A stretch of 64,000 nucleotides of DNA. It comes from Cenococcum geophilum 1.58. Taxonomy: Eukaryota; Ascomycota; Dothideomycetes; Gloniales; Gloniaceae. The position numbers were made by a program, and so were the translations under genes. How positions within the stretch are numbered: the stretch's first letter is position 1; the number at the start of each line of letters is the position of its first letter. The stretch spans positions 248,001 to 312,000 of the forward strand of contig KV748242.1 of assembly GCA_001692895.1 (NCBI GenBank), written 5' to 3'. The notes beneath the pieces were generated by a model that searched no databases, was not told where the DNA came from, and saw only the letters and a program-made list of their open reading frames with translations. This document shows, piece by piece, positions 1-12,422 of the stretch.

Positions 1-3000
1 ATAGGAGATCTAGCACATTGGGACGTATAAAGGACAGAGCGCTAGTATAAAGAATTACTAATAGGCCTAGGGCAGGTATACTAAGAGCTAAGTGGCTTAC
101 TAAATTGGAAGATAAAGAGGATCTAGGGATCCCTACTAGATTTAAAGAATAATATATAAAGGGCTATTACAATACAGTAATAAGAAGATACTTCCTTACG
201 GATAAGCTGTATATACTCCAGCAGCTGTACTAAATGTGGTATAGACAAAGGCACAATAATAAGTGGGAAGATTTCTATATATGGTTGGATAAGAAAGTTA
301 TCTAGGACTACCCAATTACGGAAAAGGCTATAACGTATATTAAAGGAGCCTTAATTATAACGTTAAAGGATCTAGAGGAATAATTAGAGGATTAGAGAAG
401 TAAGAGACGCATCTTAGTACCTGTAAATGAAGTTATAACGTTTAGATTAGCATAATAAAGGTTTAAACTTAAGGATAAAGACGAGCTATAAGTTAACCTA
501 AAGCACCTAGCACACTATACGTTATTATAGATTACGTATATAGACGATATATATAAAATATATAAGAATCTAAAGGAAAAGAATTAGAAATACCCTATAA
601 GGATATACTAGATAATAGACAAGCAATAGTATAGGAATGCTAAGTTTATATATAGATGGCATCCAGCAAAGGTCTAAGAGGAAGGAAGTTTAGCACTTTA
701 ACTAGAAAGATTTCTTACGGAAGAATGCTTAGACGGACAATAGTAGTGGGAATGCCTAGAAAATATGTGTCTATGATATATTAAAGATAAAAAGCGAACT
801 AGGTATTAGCTAAAGAATAAGCTAAGTATAACGGGATTAAGTAGCTAATAGTTAGGAAAAGTAGAGGCCTATAGGACTAGAGGGAGCTAGTGGTAGAGCC
901 TTAGACCCTTAAAGGAATTTAAGGACGACACCTAAATTTACGAGTAAAATGGCAAGATTAATAGTTTGAGGCATTAATAGATAGTAGAGTAATAAGAAAC
1001 CATATCTTGCTAGCAGCAGTTAAAAAAAATGGGACTACCTTATAGACAGAAAGAGGAACCTTACCTATTAGTTACGATTTTAGGAGATCTAATAACCTAT
1101 AGAGGAGGGATTATTAATCTTAAAATAGGACCTATTTAGATAACTATTAAAGGAAAATAAATTAAGATGTCTTTTAATATCCTACCATTGGGACGGGACG
1201 AGGCAGTATTAGGAATGCCTTAGTTATAGGAATATAATTTAAGAATCGATTAGATTACAGGTTAGGTCAATATTAAGGATACTTAATGCCGTAAGATGTA
1301 ATAATAAGCTAAGTTGGTATAGTATTAAGTAGGAGCAACCTATAAAGAAATAGAAAAAGGACTAAGTTATATACTAAAGAGATACTATAAGTATAGTAAG
1401 AAACTATAGTTACCGGAAAGTAAAAAGCTATTAGAGTATGTAGTATGGGACTATAAGATAGAGTTAGAACTAGGAATAAGTCTAAAGTTTTTTCCAATCT
1501 ATAAGATTACCGAAGAAGAAGGTAGAGCATTAAAAGAGTTTGTCTAAGAAAATCTATAGAAGGGATATATTAGACTATTGTAGTTATTAGCGGGATATCT
1601 AGTACTATTTATACTAAAGAAGAATGGTAAACTAAGGCTGTGTATTAACTATAGGCAGTTAAATAGCATTACTAGAAAGGATAGGTATCCTTTACCCTTA
1701 ATTAGCGATATTTAAGATAGGATAGGCAACGCGCAAATCTTTACAAAGATAGATCTAAGATNGGCGTACTATTAGATTAGAATTAAGGAAGGCGACAAAT
1801 AGAAGGCAGCCTTTAGGTTAAAGGAAGGACTATATAAACCATTAGTTATGTAATTTGGGCTTATAAACGTACTAGTAACATTCTAGAAGCGTATTAACAA
1901 TGTATTAGGAGAGTACTTAGATGAATTTGTTATAGCATACCTTAATAATATTATTATCTACTTAATAACTAAGGAAGAATACGGGGAACACGTTAAATAG
2001 GTTTTAAAGAGACTATAAGAAGAATAGATGCTAGTAGTAATTAAGAAATGCGAGTTCTTCACTAGGAAGACTAATTTTGTTAGATTTATTATTAAACTAG
2101 GCCAACTTAGTATAGATCTAAAGAAAATTGAGGCTATAGTGAATTGGCAAGAACTAGAGAATGTTATGTAGTTAAGATTGTTTTTAGGGTTTTACAATTA
2201 CTGTAGAAGGTTTATAGCGCAATAGTTAAAGAATATCGAACTATTTACGCGATTAATAAAGAAAGAAGAACTATAGGTATAGGGAAAGGAATAAAGGGAA
2301 CTCTTTAAAAAGGTTAAAAAGTTGTTTACCTAAGAGCTAGTTCTTAAGATCTATTAACTAGGGCTAGAGACGGTTGTAGAGATAGATATATTAGACTATA
2401 TACTAGGAGCATACTTTATATAAAGGCATTAAGATAGATGGCACCTAGTAGTATATTATAGTCGAAAGATAACACTACTAGAGTTAAACTATAACATCTA
2501 TAATAAGGAGTTATTGGGTATAGTTGCAGTATTAAAGGAATAGAGAGCATTCTTATAAGGTATAGAGAAACTATTTATGGTTAAGACGGATTATAAGAAC
2601 CTAATAGGATTCCTAATAATAAAGGAACTTAACTAAAGATAGGTTAGATGGGCAGAGATGCTTATAGAATACTATTTTAAGATTTAGTATACTAAGGGTA
2701 TAGATAATANNNGNGCAGACNCTCTAAGNNNNAAAGCTAAACTATAAAATAATAAGAAGCCATTAGGGACTTTACTGCGAAAAGATATAGACGGATTAAT
2801 TAGGTACAATTACCTAAAAATTATAGCAACTTAGGAAAATAATAAGCTAGAAGGAGTTTACGAGACACTAGAAAGCTTTTAGGCATAAAGAATTCTAGAA
2901 GCATAGCTAGAAGATCTATAAATGGATATATATGAAAATTGAGAAGCGAAGTATATCCTAAGAAGTATAGCAGAGCAATTTATGGAAGAATTTTATAAGG

Positions 3001-4277
3001 GATTAACTTAGGGACATAATGGAGCTATAGGCTTAGTGTTAAGACTCTAGGAGGAATATATTATTGACGGAATTTAAAGGATAGCTAGAAAGGTCACCAG
3101 AGAGTGTCTAAATTGCTAAAGAAATAAACTAACGAGGCATAAGCCATATGGAGGGCTATAACCTGTTAAAACACCCAAGAGACTATAGGAGGTTATATTA
3201 TGGGACTTTATTATTAAGTTACTAAAATTAAAAGATTTTATTACCGGATAAGATTATAACGCGATCTTAATAATAGTAGATAAGCTTATAAAGTAGGGAT
3301 ACTTTATAGCATGCACAGAAGAAATCTTAGCGGAGGATATCGCTAGAATCTATATTAAAGAAGTGTTTGTAAGATATAGAGCACTAAGTAAGATTATATT
3401 GGATAGAGATCTAAGATTTATAGCAGTATTTTAGGAGGTATTCTTGGCAGAGTAAGGAGTTTAAGTAGTAACTTCTACCGTATATTATCCGCAGATAGAT
3501 AGTTAAACGAAAAGATTAAATTAGACGCTAGAGCAGTATCTAAGGCATTATGTTAATTATGTATAGAATAATTGGGTATCGCTATTATTAGTTACGCAGT
3601 TTATATACAATATAACACCTTAAGAAGGAATAGGCATATTACTATTTAAGGCAAATTATGGATATAAGCCAAGAATATCGTTATTACTATGGCAAGTAAA
3701 GAAAACGAGTAGTATAGCTAAAGAAAGAATAAAGACGTTAATAAATCTTTATGCAGACCTTATAGAATTAGTAAAGAAAGTATAAGAGAAAATAAAAAGG
3801 TACTATAATGCTAAGAGATCTAAGGGACTAGATCTTAAGGAGGGAGATAAAGTATAGCTACTATATAAAAATTTTAAGAGTTAATAACTAAGTAAGAAGT
3901 TAGACTATATTAGACTAGGACCTTTTAAAATTACGTAGAGAATTTCACCGGTTACGTATAAGTTAAACCTACTAGCTAAGATAAAGATCTACCCTATATA
4001 GCATATTGTAATACTAGAGCTAGTATATAGAAATATTAAGCTACTAGTCTACGAAGCAGACACGTATAGAGGATAGGAAGAAGACAAATGGCAAGTTTTA
4101 AAGATTATTAATTATAAGGACATCGACAATAAAATATAGTACGAGGTTAAGTAGATAGGCTACACTAAGACTACCTAGGAGCTACTAGAGAATTTAAAGA
4201 ATGCTATAGAAAAGGTATAGGAGTATTAGAAGAGATTAGGTTAGGCAGCATTAATAAAGAAGGATTGCTAAAGAATA
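1..4277 (+). pseudogene. A1 pol polyprotein (PR-RT-RNase H-IN-chromodomain), RIP-broken
   Basis: One + frame reads through about 4.2 kb, interrupted mostly by TAG/TAA where glutamine or tryptophan is expected. The order is as follows. A conserved domain of unknown role occupies 1-930. The protease DSG site reads DSR near 980. Reverse transcriptase lies at about 1500-2200, with LRLC(V/I)-type and FTKIDLR motifs; its active-site YLDD is mutated to YLNN near 1938. RNase H is at about 2370-2760. Integrase is at about 2990-3900, with a retained CLNC zinc pair (3105-3116) and DRDLRF near 3400. A C-terminal chromodomain lies at about 4087-4215 (YEVK, GYTKTT). In the family this protein copies the RNA and inserts the cDNA in the nucleus. 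This copy cannot function. Confidence 0.9.
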
Positions 4278-4967
4278 AGTTACCTAAGGGGGACCTAAGA
4301 AGAGCAGTTGCCGAGCTACTTAGATCTATTTTCTTCTCTATTAGAGGAGAATCTGTTCTTTTATTGCTAAGTTCCTGTAAACCTTATTCTATAAGTTTCT
4401 ACTCCTTAGAATAAACCTTTTTACGTACCTTTTTAAGACGGATTAACTAAGCGGACGCCGTAAGATAAGACTTAAGGGCCCATTGCTAAGTATTGGTAGC
4501 CTCCCGTTTAGCGTCCTAAGAATAACATAATTTAGTAAGAGCAATAGACAGTTTATTATTTAGCCGCGCAGCAGTAGATTAAATACAAAACCCTAAGACA
4601 AATTAATTAGGGAACTAGACGGCTATTAAGAGTAATAGGTCGTGTATATTTAGCATTAAAGATAGAGCAAACGTCACAGGATGAACAAATATTCGCTTTA
4701 GTGCACTCTAAGCAAAAGGACGGTTGTCGCAAAGATGGGTTCGCCAACGTAATATAAACTAACCCCTCTTTCAAATAGCGAGAACACGAAAACGGTATAA
4801 TCTTACTAAGAGATAATATCGCAGCAATAGTACGAGTACGACGAGCGGTCGAAGAAGAAGAAATTGCTTTAGGTATAATAAGCAATAATATTAACCAAAT
4901 TAATTAGACGGATATTACACCTCTAATAAATAACTTAGAGATATTTTGAATCTTTAAGGACGAAGAT
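4278..4967. pseudogene. A1 post-pol region with two candidate accessory ORFs
   Basis: About 690 bp separate the chromodomain from the 3' LTR, more than a plain Ty3/gypsy element needs. On the minus strand, about 4560 down to 4290 reads as a Lys/Glu/Gln-rich, coiled-coil-like peptide (RLKKVRKKVYSKE, then EQGLQELSNK) once TAG is read as Gln. On the plus strand, about 4575-4984 reads as an acidic protein (RVYLALKIEQ, IFALVHSK, NNLEIF), running into the LTR. A 92-codon open minus frame at 4607-4885 is probably the shadow of this sense frame. Both readings are conserved in the other A copies. I do not recognise either product, and which strand was coding is not settled. Confidence 0.5.
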
Positions 4968-4984
4968 AAAAAGGAGGGAGATGG
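4968..4984 (+). other. A1 polypurine tract
   Basis: A purine run (AAAGGAGGGAGATGG, one T only) sits directly against the first base of the 3' LTR. In LTR retrotransposons this is where plus-strand DNA synthesis is primed. The same tract occurs at the same place in A2 and A3. Confidence 0.75.
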
Positions 4985-5410
4985 TGTTACGGACGCTTTA
5001 AGTACGATATTACAACTACTTGAAGAAGAGACGGAAGAAGCTAGTTGGTTAATTTAGGCACGGTCTAAAATGGAGCCAGTAGAACTATGTAACGAGGAAT
5101 AGTAACTAAGGTTATATGATATAATCTATATAATCTATATAATCTGTATAATTTGCAATAGAGTAAATAGAGTACACATATATTACGTATAAGAAGGATT
5201 TTATAGGAGTACGGTTGTGTATTTAAGGACCCTTAGTCCCTACCTAGATAGTTCCTTCCTTGTAGTAATTCTTAGAATACAATTAGAGTTAATCTGTTAG
5301 GCAACCACTCCACCAGTTGTTATTACTTGTCGACTATTGTTACTTGCATTTCCTACACACCTAGCCCAATAACGAGCCCACCGTAGTTCTTGCTACAAGG
5401 TTCCGTTACA
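4985..5410 (+). repeat. A1 3' LTR (426 bp)
   Basis: It starts TGTTACGGACGC and ends GGTTCCGTTACA, the TG...CA termini of an LTR. It matches the LTRs at 28463-28889, 36006-36432 and, inverted, 57315-57737. This copy keeps its original TG and CA ends, so it is less mutated than the A3 LTRs, where they have become TA. Confidence 0.92.
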
Positions 5411-6488
5411 CTTAGCCTTTAAACGGACCCCCTAGTAGAGACTAAGAGCTCTACCTAGGCTAGGAACCTACTATAAAGATATACCCTAAACGCGCGGTAG
5501 GGGACGTAGGATCTATATTATAGCTGTGTTAGCGGCGGCGGCTTTAATAGCAGTAGTAAGCGTAGCAGGTAGCGGATTTCAGGGGGGGAGGATAGTAGGG
5601 GGGAGGGCAGTAGTAGGCTAATTAATGGCCGTAAACCTAGCCGGGGGAGTAGTAGTAGTGGTAGCGGCGGCAATAGTAGCGGTAGCGGCGGTAGTAGGAG
5701 TAGGGAGGGGCCTGGCAATAGCAGTAGCCGCAGCAGCTATTTATATATTAGTATCTTAGGTTCTTAAATTCTTAGATTCTTTTATAGTACTAATACTTAC
5801 TAGTATGCTTATCTATTAGGACTAAAGTCCTATATATAGATTGCCTAGCCTAAGATAGCGGTGGCATAGATAAAAAGCGGTAGCTAGGCGCGGATATAGT
5901 GGCGGCGGCGGCGGCGGTAGTAATATAGTAGTAGTAGTAATAGTGGAGCTAGAGTAGGAGTAGAAGTAGAGATAGTAGTAGTAGTAAGAATAGCAGCGGT
6001 AGTAGGAGTAGGAGTAGACAATATAGCAGCAGTAGTAGTAGTACTATTGCTTAAGGAAGAAGATAATAATGATAATAATAATATAAATAGCTATTGTTAA
6101 TATATATCACGTAATTAATTATATAAATCTATATTATGTAATTATTATATAAAGGCAGCCTTATATTACCACTATAAGGTAGCTATATAAATTCTATAGT
6201 AGTATAGTAGTAGTGCAGCAGTAGTAGGGTAGTAGTAGGCAGTAATAGGGCAGTAGTAGGGCAGTAGTAGGCAGTAATAGGGTAGTAATAGGGCAGTAGT
6301 AAGTAATAGTAGGTAGTAGTAGGCAGCAGTAGGCAGTAATAGGCAGTCGTAGGCAGTAGTATAGTAGCACTTAGTTTAAAAGGAAAAAAGCCTACTATAG
6401 GCGTGAGAAATATATAAATTTTCCTTAAAAAATTTGTTTATTTCTCGTCTTATATATACTATTTTAAGGTTTAACTTAAGTCCCTAAT
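5411..6488. repeat. GTA/GCA-rich low-complexity spacer between A1 and A2
   Basis: 5411-5520 is unassigned. 5520-5735 and 5880-6060 are runs of GTA, GCA and GGCGGC triplets with no constant period. 6190-6365 is a degenerate array of units such as GTAGTAGGGCA, also seen inside the palindrome arms (18540-18660). 6363-6488 repeats the block at 21461-21620 (both contain AGGCGTGAGAAATATATAAA). An open minus frame at 5518-5718 is only a translation of the Leu/Pro-coding triplets. I see no gene. Confidence 0.75.
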
Positions 6489-6906
6489 TGTTACGGACCT
6501 TATATTAGCAGTAGTACGATTACTAAGAAGGGATATAAATGGGTTAGTTAAGATAGTATAGGAGGCGCTAGAACCAATCAAGCTATAGGATAAAGGGTAG
6601 CCGAGTTACATAGGCAGTTATATTACAAGTTTGGAACGTAGGAACGTAGGAATATAGGAACGCGATATACTAATATACTAACGTACCGATGTACTTAACC
6701 TTTACTATAGGGAGGAGTTATATATTTAAGAACGTACGGTCTTTATAGATAGTTTCTCTTCTTTATAGTAAATCTTAGAATATAATTAGAGTTAATCTAT
6801 TAGGTAACTACTCTACTAGTTATATTTACGTTGTTGACTATTCTATACCTATATACCTAGCCTATTAACAAGTCTACTGTAGTATTTCCTACAAGGCTTT
6901 ATTATA
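6489..6906 (+). repeat. A2 5' LTR (418 bp)
   Basis: It starts TGTTACGGACC and ends CTTTATTATA, where the expected terminal CA has become TA. It pairs with 14506-14923 at identical length. The right half matches the A1/A3 LTR (TTAGAATATAATTAGAGTTA and following), the left half does not. Confidence 0.92.
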
Positions 6907-6946
6907 TATTTACTACCACGGTTATAGTAAAAAAAAGTTAAACAAT

Positions 6947-8000
6947 ATGCCACTAAAAGCAGCCGCTATAACGCCGTTAACGGTAGCAACTACCTCGAGA
7001 TTAGGTAACGATACTAGTATAGTAGATACTAACTTTTAGCTAGTTATAGTTGGATAATTACAAGCTATAGTTAATCGATTAATAGACAATAATAGGATAC
7101 TTAAAGAAAGGATTAATGGGATAGGAGCAGCGAAGATTAAGCTACTATCCATTAAGCGATTCTTAGGTAAGAAGTTAAAACTTAAAGGATTCCTAATATA
7201 AATGCATTTTAAGGTTATATAAGAGGGAGCGAAGCTAGTAACACCTATAGATTAAATAGCCTACGTAAGACTATTCCTGTTAGGAAGGGCACTTAAGTAA
7301 TTTAAATTTTACTTTACAGAGGTATAGGAACACGGTATAGTAACTACTAACTAAAAAGTATAATATATATTTGCTAGTTAGAACGGGTTCGCGGAACGCC
7401 TTATATAAATATTTAGAGACCTAAAAGCAACCACTATAGCAAAATAAAAGCTTTAAAACTTAACGTAAAGAATATTAGTAATTAAGTATATAATATAGTT
7501 TTAGACATTAGCTATATAAGTTAAATAAAATAATAAGGCGCTTATGGCATAGTATAAATAGGGACTAAAGGTAAAAGTCTAGGATGTAATTATTCTAATA
7601 GAAGATGCGGACACTCTTAGGGAATTAATTAATTAAGTAATTAAGATTAATAATAGGATCTACTAAAGAGAGCAGACTAAAAAGGGTTAAGATAAAGTTT
7701 TATAGTTATATAAGGCGCAGAGCACGTAATGGCAAAGTTAAAGCTAAAAATTATAGTATAGTGTAAAGCTAATAGACCTAAGCAGTACTAAAGAAAATAG
7801 AAAATAAAATAAACGACTATAGAAACCTAGAGGATAAGAATTAAGTAATTAAAGGTTTAAGGAGTAGAGGCTAAACTAGGGATCTTAGTAGTAGAAGATA
7901 TTTAGGCGGACTCTATAGCAAGAAAAATGGTTTAAAGAAGGAGCTAATATAAATTGCGGGAAATAAGATTATTATATTAAAGACTATAAGAGTAGGTAGA
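6947..8000 (+). pseudogene. A2 gag (capsid and CCHC zinc knuckle), RIP-broken
   Basis: The start is the ATG at 6947 (MPLKAA), conserved as MPLKAL in A3 at 28935. The frame then reads as a retrotransposon capsid domain with many TAG/TAA stops. It ends in a nucleic-acid-binding zinc knuckle near 7945-7995, where NINCGK keeps one pair of positions and the His and last Cys have changed. In the family, Gag forms the particle that packages the RNA. After the knuckle comes a Gln/Asp-rich stretch built from repeats of AAGATTCTTAAGA (8500-8560, 8651-8700). Confidence 0.8.
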
Positions 8001-9174
8001 GTTACTATATAGTAAAAGAAATAAGACTAGTAGAAGATATATATATATAAAGGGATAATAGTATACTACGAGAAATAAAAGAATGTTTAATTAAAAGTTT
8101 CGCGTTTTGTTATAATAACGCATACTAAATTTATAAGGACGCTAAGTATGGCGCAAGCTATTAGCTATAGGAGCTAAAATTATTAAAGTTTAAAGGAACC
8201 AACGAACTAGTTTATAGATTGGATATTAAGGACAATAAATTTAATATAGGCGAAATATTTAGTAATAATAAGGTAATAAAGGTAGCTTACTAGGAGTATA
8301 TAGACCTTAAAGATATTATATTAGAAGTAGAGATTAAGACCGCTATAGAGTAAGGGTCGGTAATAGATATTATAATACTATCAGATACGGTATCCATTAC
8401 TTTATAAGATAGAAGGAGAAATATTTAAGAAAAAGGATTAAGTGAGCAGATAACTGCTAGTGCTAGCTTACCACTTAATAAAGGCAAAAGGCTATAAACT
8501 TAAGATTCTTAGGAAGAGATAAGAGACGATTAAGATTCTTAAGAAGAGATAAGATACGCTTAAGGACCTATAATAGACAATAACTAATAGAGCAGAGTAA
8601 TGGCTTAGTTTAGTAATATATAAATAAGCTTAGGACGAAGTTTCCTAAAGATATAAGATTCTTAAGGCGAGATAAGTAAGATGTAAGACTTTTAAGATAA
8701 GATAAAAAATACTATAAAAGCCTAGGAGAACTAAGGCTAAAGCTAAGCTTAAGATAGAAGCAAGCTTAGGATTAAGAGTTCTATAGGACTAAGATTTTAA
8801 CATATAAATAAGGATTATTAAAAAAATTAACACTAAGATTAAGAAGTAAGAGAACTTTAAGGATTTACTCGCAAGACGTAAACCAAAAGAAACCATAGAG
8901 GAGTTTAGATAGAGAATCCTTATATAGTAAGAATAGAAGCTAGATTAACGGACTAGTATACTAGGACGTATAAGGGATAGAGTACCTATATAAAGAATTA
9001 CTAATAGGCCTATAGTAGGCATACCTAGAGCTAAGTAGCTTACTAAACTGGAAGATAAAGAGGATCTAGGGATCCCTACTAGGTTTAAAAAACGACATAT
9101 AAAGGGCTGTTACGACGTAGTAATAAGAAGATACTTCCTTACGGATAAGCCGTATACACTCTAATAACTGTACT

Positions 9175-9366
9175 TATAACCGACTACTGGACCTTATATA
9201 TTACCCTATTTTACCTACATTAGTACTACCCTCGTATATCTCAGATATGTTTAAAATAAGTTATAGGCTTCGGAGTTCGGGGTCTACTTTCATGTATTTA
9301 TATCACTTGATTTCCATAGATTTACAATTAAGTCGCTCGTTTAATACCTACACTGCAAAGCTTATA
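9175..9366. mobile_element. 192-bp solo-LTR-like insertion in A2, TSD GTACT
   Basis: A1 and A3 run straight through CTGTACT-AAAAGTGG or close variants. A2 instead has 192 extra bases between two copies of GTACT (9170-9174, 9367-9371). The insert starts TATAACCGAC and ends AAGCTTATA, which fits TG...CA LTR ends after C-to-T change. The 5-bp duplication and the absence of coding sequence suggest a solo LTR of a family not otherwise present here. It keeps many CA/TG dinucleotides, so it is less mutated than its host. Confidence 0.72.
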
Positions 9367-11998
9367 GTACTAAAAGTGGTATAGACAGCGATATAATAAT
9401 AAGTAGGAAGATTTCTATATGTAGTTAGATAAACGAGTTATCTAGGACTACCTAATTATAGAGAAGGCTATAACTTATATTAAGGGAGCCTTAATTATAA
9501 TATTAAAGGATCTAGAGAAATAATTAGAGGACTAAAGAAGTAAAAGGCGTATCTTAGTACCCACGAATAAAGTTATAACGTTTAGATTAATACGGTAAAG
9601 GTTTAAACTTAAAAATAAAGATAAGTTAAGAGTTAACCTAAAGCACCTAGTACACTATATACTATTATAGATTATATATATAGATAATATATACAAGATG
9701 TATAAAATCTAAAAGAAAAGAATTGGAAGTACCCTATAAGGATATATTGGGCGCTAGATAAGTAATAGTATAAAAATGCTAAGTATATATACGGCTAGCA
9801 TCTAGTAGAAGTTTAAGAGTTAGGAGACTTAATAATTTAACTAGAAAAATTCTTTATAGAAGAATGCTTAGATGGATAATAGTGGTAGGAATGCCTAAAG
9901 AATATGTGTTTATAGTATATAGAGAATAAAAAGCGAACTAGGTATTAGCTAAAGAATAAGCTAAATATATAAGGATTAAGCAGCTAATAGTTAGGAAAAG
10001 AAGAGGCCTATAGGACTAGAAGGAGCTAATAGTAAAGCCTTAGACCCTTAAAGGAATTTAAGGACAATACCTAAATTTATAAGTTAATTGGTAAGATTAA
10101 TAGTTTAAAGCATTAATAGATAGTAAAGTAACGCGGAACTATATATTATTAGCAGTAGTTAAGAGAATAGGATTACCTTATAGATAGAAGGAACAACCTT
10201 ACCTATTAGTTATAATTTTAGGAGATCTAATAACCTATAGAGGAGGGATTATCAATCTTAAAATAGGACCTATTTAGATAACTATTAAAGGGAGACAAAT
10301 TAAGATGTCTTTTAATATCCTACTATTAGGACGAGATAAGGTAGTATTAGGGATGCCTTAGTTATAGGAATATAATCTAAAGATTAATTAGATTATAGAT
10401 TAGGTTAATATTAGGGATACTTAACACTATAAGATGCGATAGTAAATTAAGTTAGTATAGTACTAAGTTAGAGCAATATATAAAGAGACTAAATAAGGCT
10501 TAAGTTATATACTAAAGAGATACTATAAGTATGGTAAGAAACTATAGAGCCTAAAAAGTAAAAAGCTGGTAGATTATATAGTATAGGACAGAAAGATAGA
10601 TTTAAAACTAGGAATAAGTCTAAGGTTCTTTTTAACTTATAAGCTTACTTAAGAAGAGTCTAAAGTACTTAATGAGTTTATTTAGAAGAACTTATAAAAG
10701 GGATATATTAGACCATTATAGTTATTAGTAAGATATCCAGTATTGTTTATACCAAAGAAGAATGGAAAACTTAGGCTATATATCGACTATAGATAGTTAA
10801 ATAACATTACTTAAAAGGATAGGTATTCTTTACCCTTAATTAGCGAAATTTAGGACTAAATAGGTAATACGCAAATATTTATAAAGATAGATCTGAGATA
10901 GGTATACTATTAGATTAGAATTAAGGAAGGCAATAAATAAAAAGCAGCCTTTAGGTTAAAGGAAGGACTATATAAACTATTAATAATGCAGTTTGGGTTA
11001 ACAAATACACTAGTAACATTTTAAAAAAAATTAATAGTATATTAGGAAAACACCTTAATAATAATATTATCTACTTAATAACTAAGGAAGAATATAGGGA
11101 ATATATTAAATGGGTTTTAAGGAGACTATTAGAAGAGCAGATGCTAGTAGCAATTAAGAAATATAAGTTCTTTATAAAGAAGACCAATTTTATTAGATTT
11201 ATTATTAAACTAAGTTATATTAATATAGACCTAAAGAAAATTAAAGCTATAGTAAGTTAGTAAGAACTAGAAAATATAACGCAGTTAAGGTTATTTCTAG
11301 GGTTTTGCAACTACTACTAAACGTTTATAATATAATAGTTAAAGAATATTAAACAGTTTACCAGGCTTACTAAGAAAGAGGAACTATAGGTATAGGGAGA
11401 TAAGTAGAAAAAGCTATTTTAAGAAGTTAATAAGTTATTTACCTAGGAGCTAATCTTTAAGATTTATTAATTAGGACTAAATATGGTTATAGGAACAAGT
11501 ATATTAAACTTTTTACTAGAAGTATATTTACTATAAAAGTATAGAAATATATAGCATCCAGTAGTATACTATAGTTAGAAGATAATACTACTAGAGTTAA
11601 ACTATAATATCTATAATAAGGAATTGTTAGGTATAGTTACAGCACTAAAGAAATAAAGAGTATTTTTATAAGGCGTAAAGAAACTATTTATAGTTAAAAT
11701 AGATTATAAGAACTTAATAGGGTTCCTAACGACAAAAAAACTTAATTATAGATAGGTTAAATAGGTAGAGATACTTACAGAATACTATTTTAAGATTTAG
11801 TATACTAAAGGAACTAAGAATATAAGAGCAGACGCGTTAAGTAAAAAGGCTAAATTATAGAATAATAAAAAACTATTAGGAGCAATGCTACGCAGAGATA
11901 AGGACGGATTAATTAAATATAATTACCCTAAGCTAGTAGTAACTTAAGAGGATAGAGAACTAGAAAGAGTTTATAAGACACTAAAGAGCTTTTAGGTA

Positions 11999-12422
11999 AC
12001 GTACTTTATAAGCGAGCCGTCCATATAAGCGTGCCGTCATCCTCAAAACTCACCAAAAATTAGAAAATTCACGCTTTAATATCTTAACGACCACTTAATA
12101 ATAAATTCTAATAATTTGGATTTAGACTTTTACATATACTCTACAGCTTCTATTAAAGTTGCATAGTAAATAGTTTAGTAGTTTTTAAGATATAGCAATT
12201 TGGCCTTATTTTAGTCCCTAAAATTTAATATCTTAAAAACTACTATACTATATACTATATAGCGTTAATAGAAGCTATAGAATATATATGAAAGTCCGAA
12301 TCTAAATTATTAGAATTTATTATTAAGTGGTTGTTAAGATATTAAAGTGTGAATTTTCTAATTTTTGGTGAGTTTTAAGGGTGACGGCTCGCTTATATGG
12401 ACGGCTCGCTTATAAAATACGT
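11999..12422. mobile_element. MITE M1 (424 bp foldback, TA target duplication)
   Basis: The A2 sequence is interrupted between TA (11997-11998) and TA (12423-12424). The ends are inverted repeats of about 88 bp beginning ACGTACTTTATAAGCGAGCC. Each end contains two 17-bp direct subrepeats (ATAAGCGAGCCGTCC). The core is shared with M3 at 25280-25702. There is no coding capacity. TA duplication points to a Tc1/mariner-type transposase acting in trans. Confidence 0.9.

Larger units (their letters stand above)
1..5410 (+). mobile_element. LTR retrotransposon A1 (Ty3/gypsy chromovirus), 5' end outside window
   Basis: This is the 3' two thirds of a Ty3/gypsy element. It aligns base for base, apart from C/T and G/A changes, with the complete copy at 28463-36432, starting at the equivalent of about 31035. 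It holds the end of the region between gag and protease, all of pol with a chromodomain, a post-pol region, a polypurine tract and the 3' LTR. The 5' LTR and gag lie upstream of the window, so no target-site duplication can be checked. The base after the LTR starts CTTAG, which is the expected right-hand duplication. Confidence 0.93.

Noticed and set aside
5518-5718. Leu/Pro-rich minus-strand frame
   Set aside because: It is a low-complexity GTA/GGC triplet tract, without homologous protein features.
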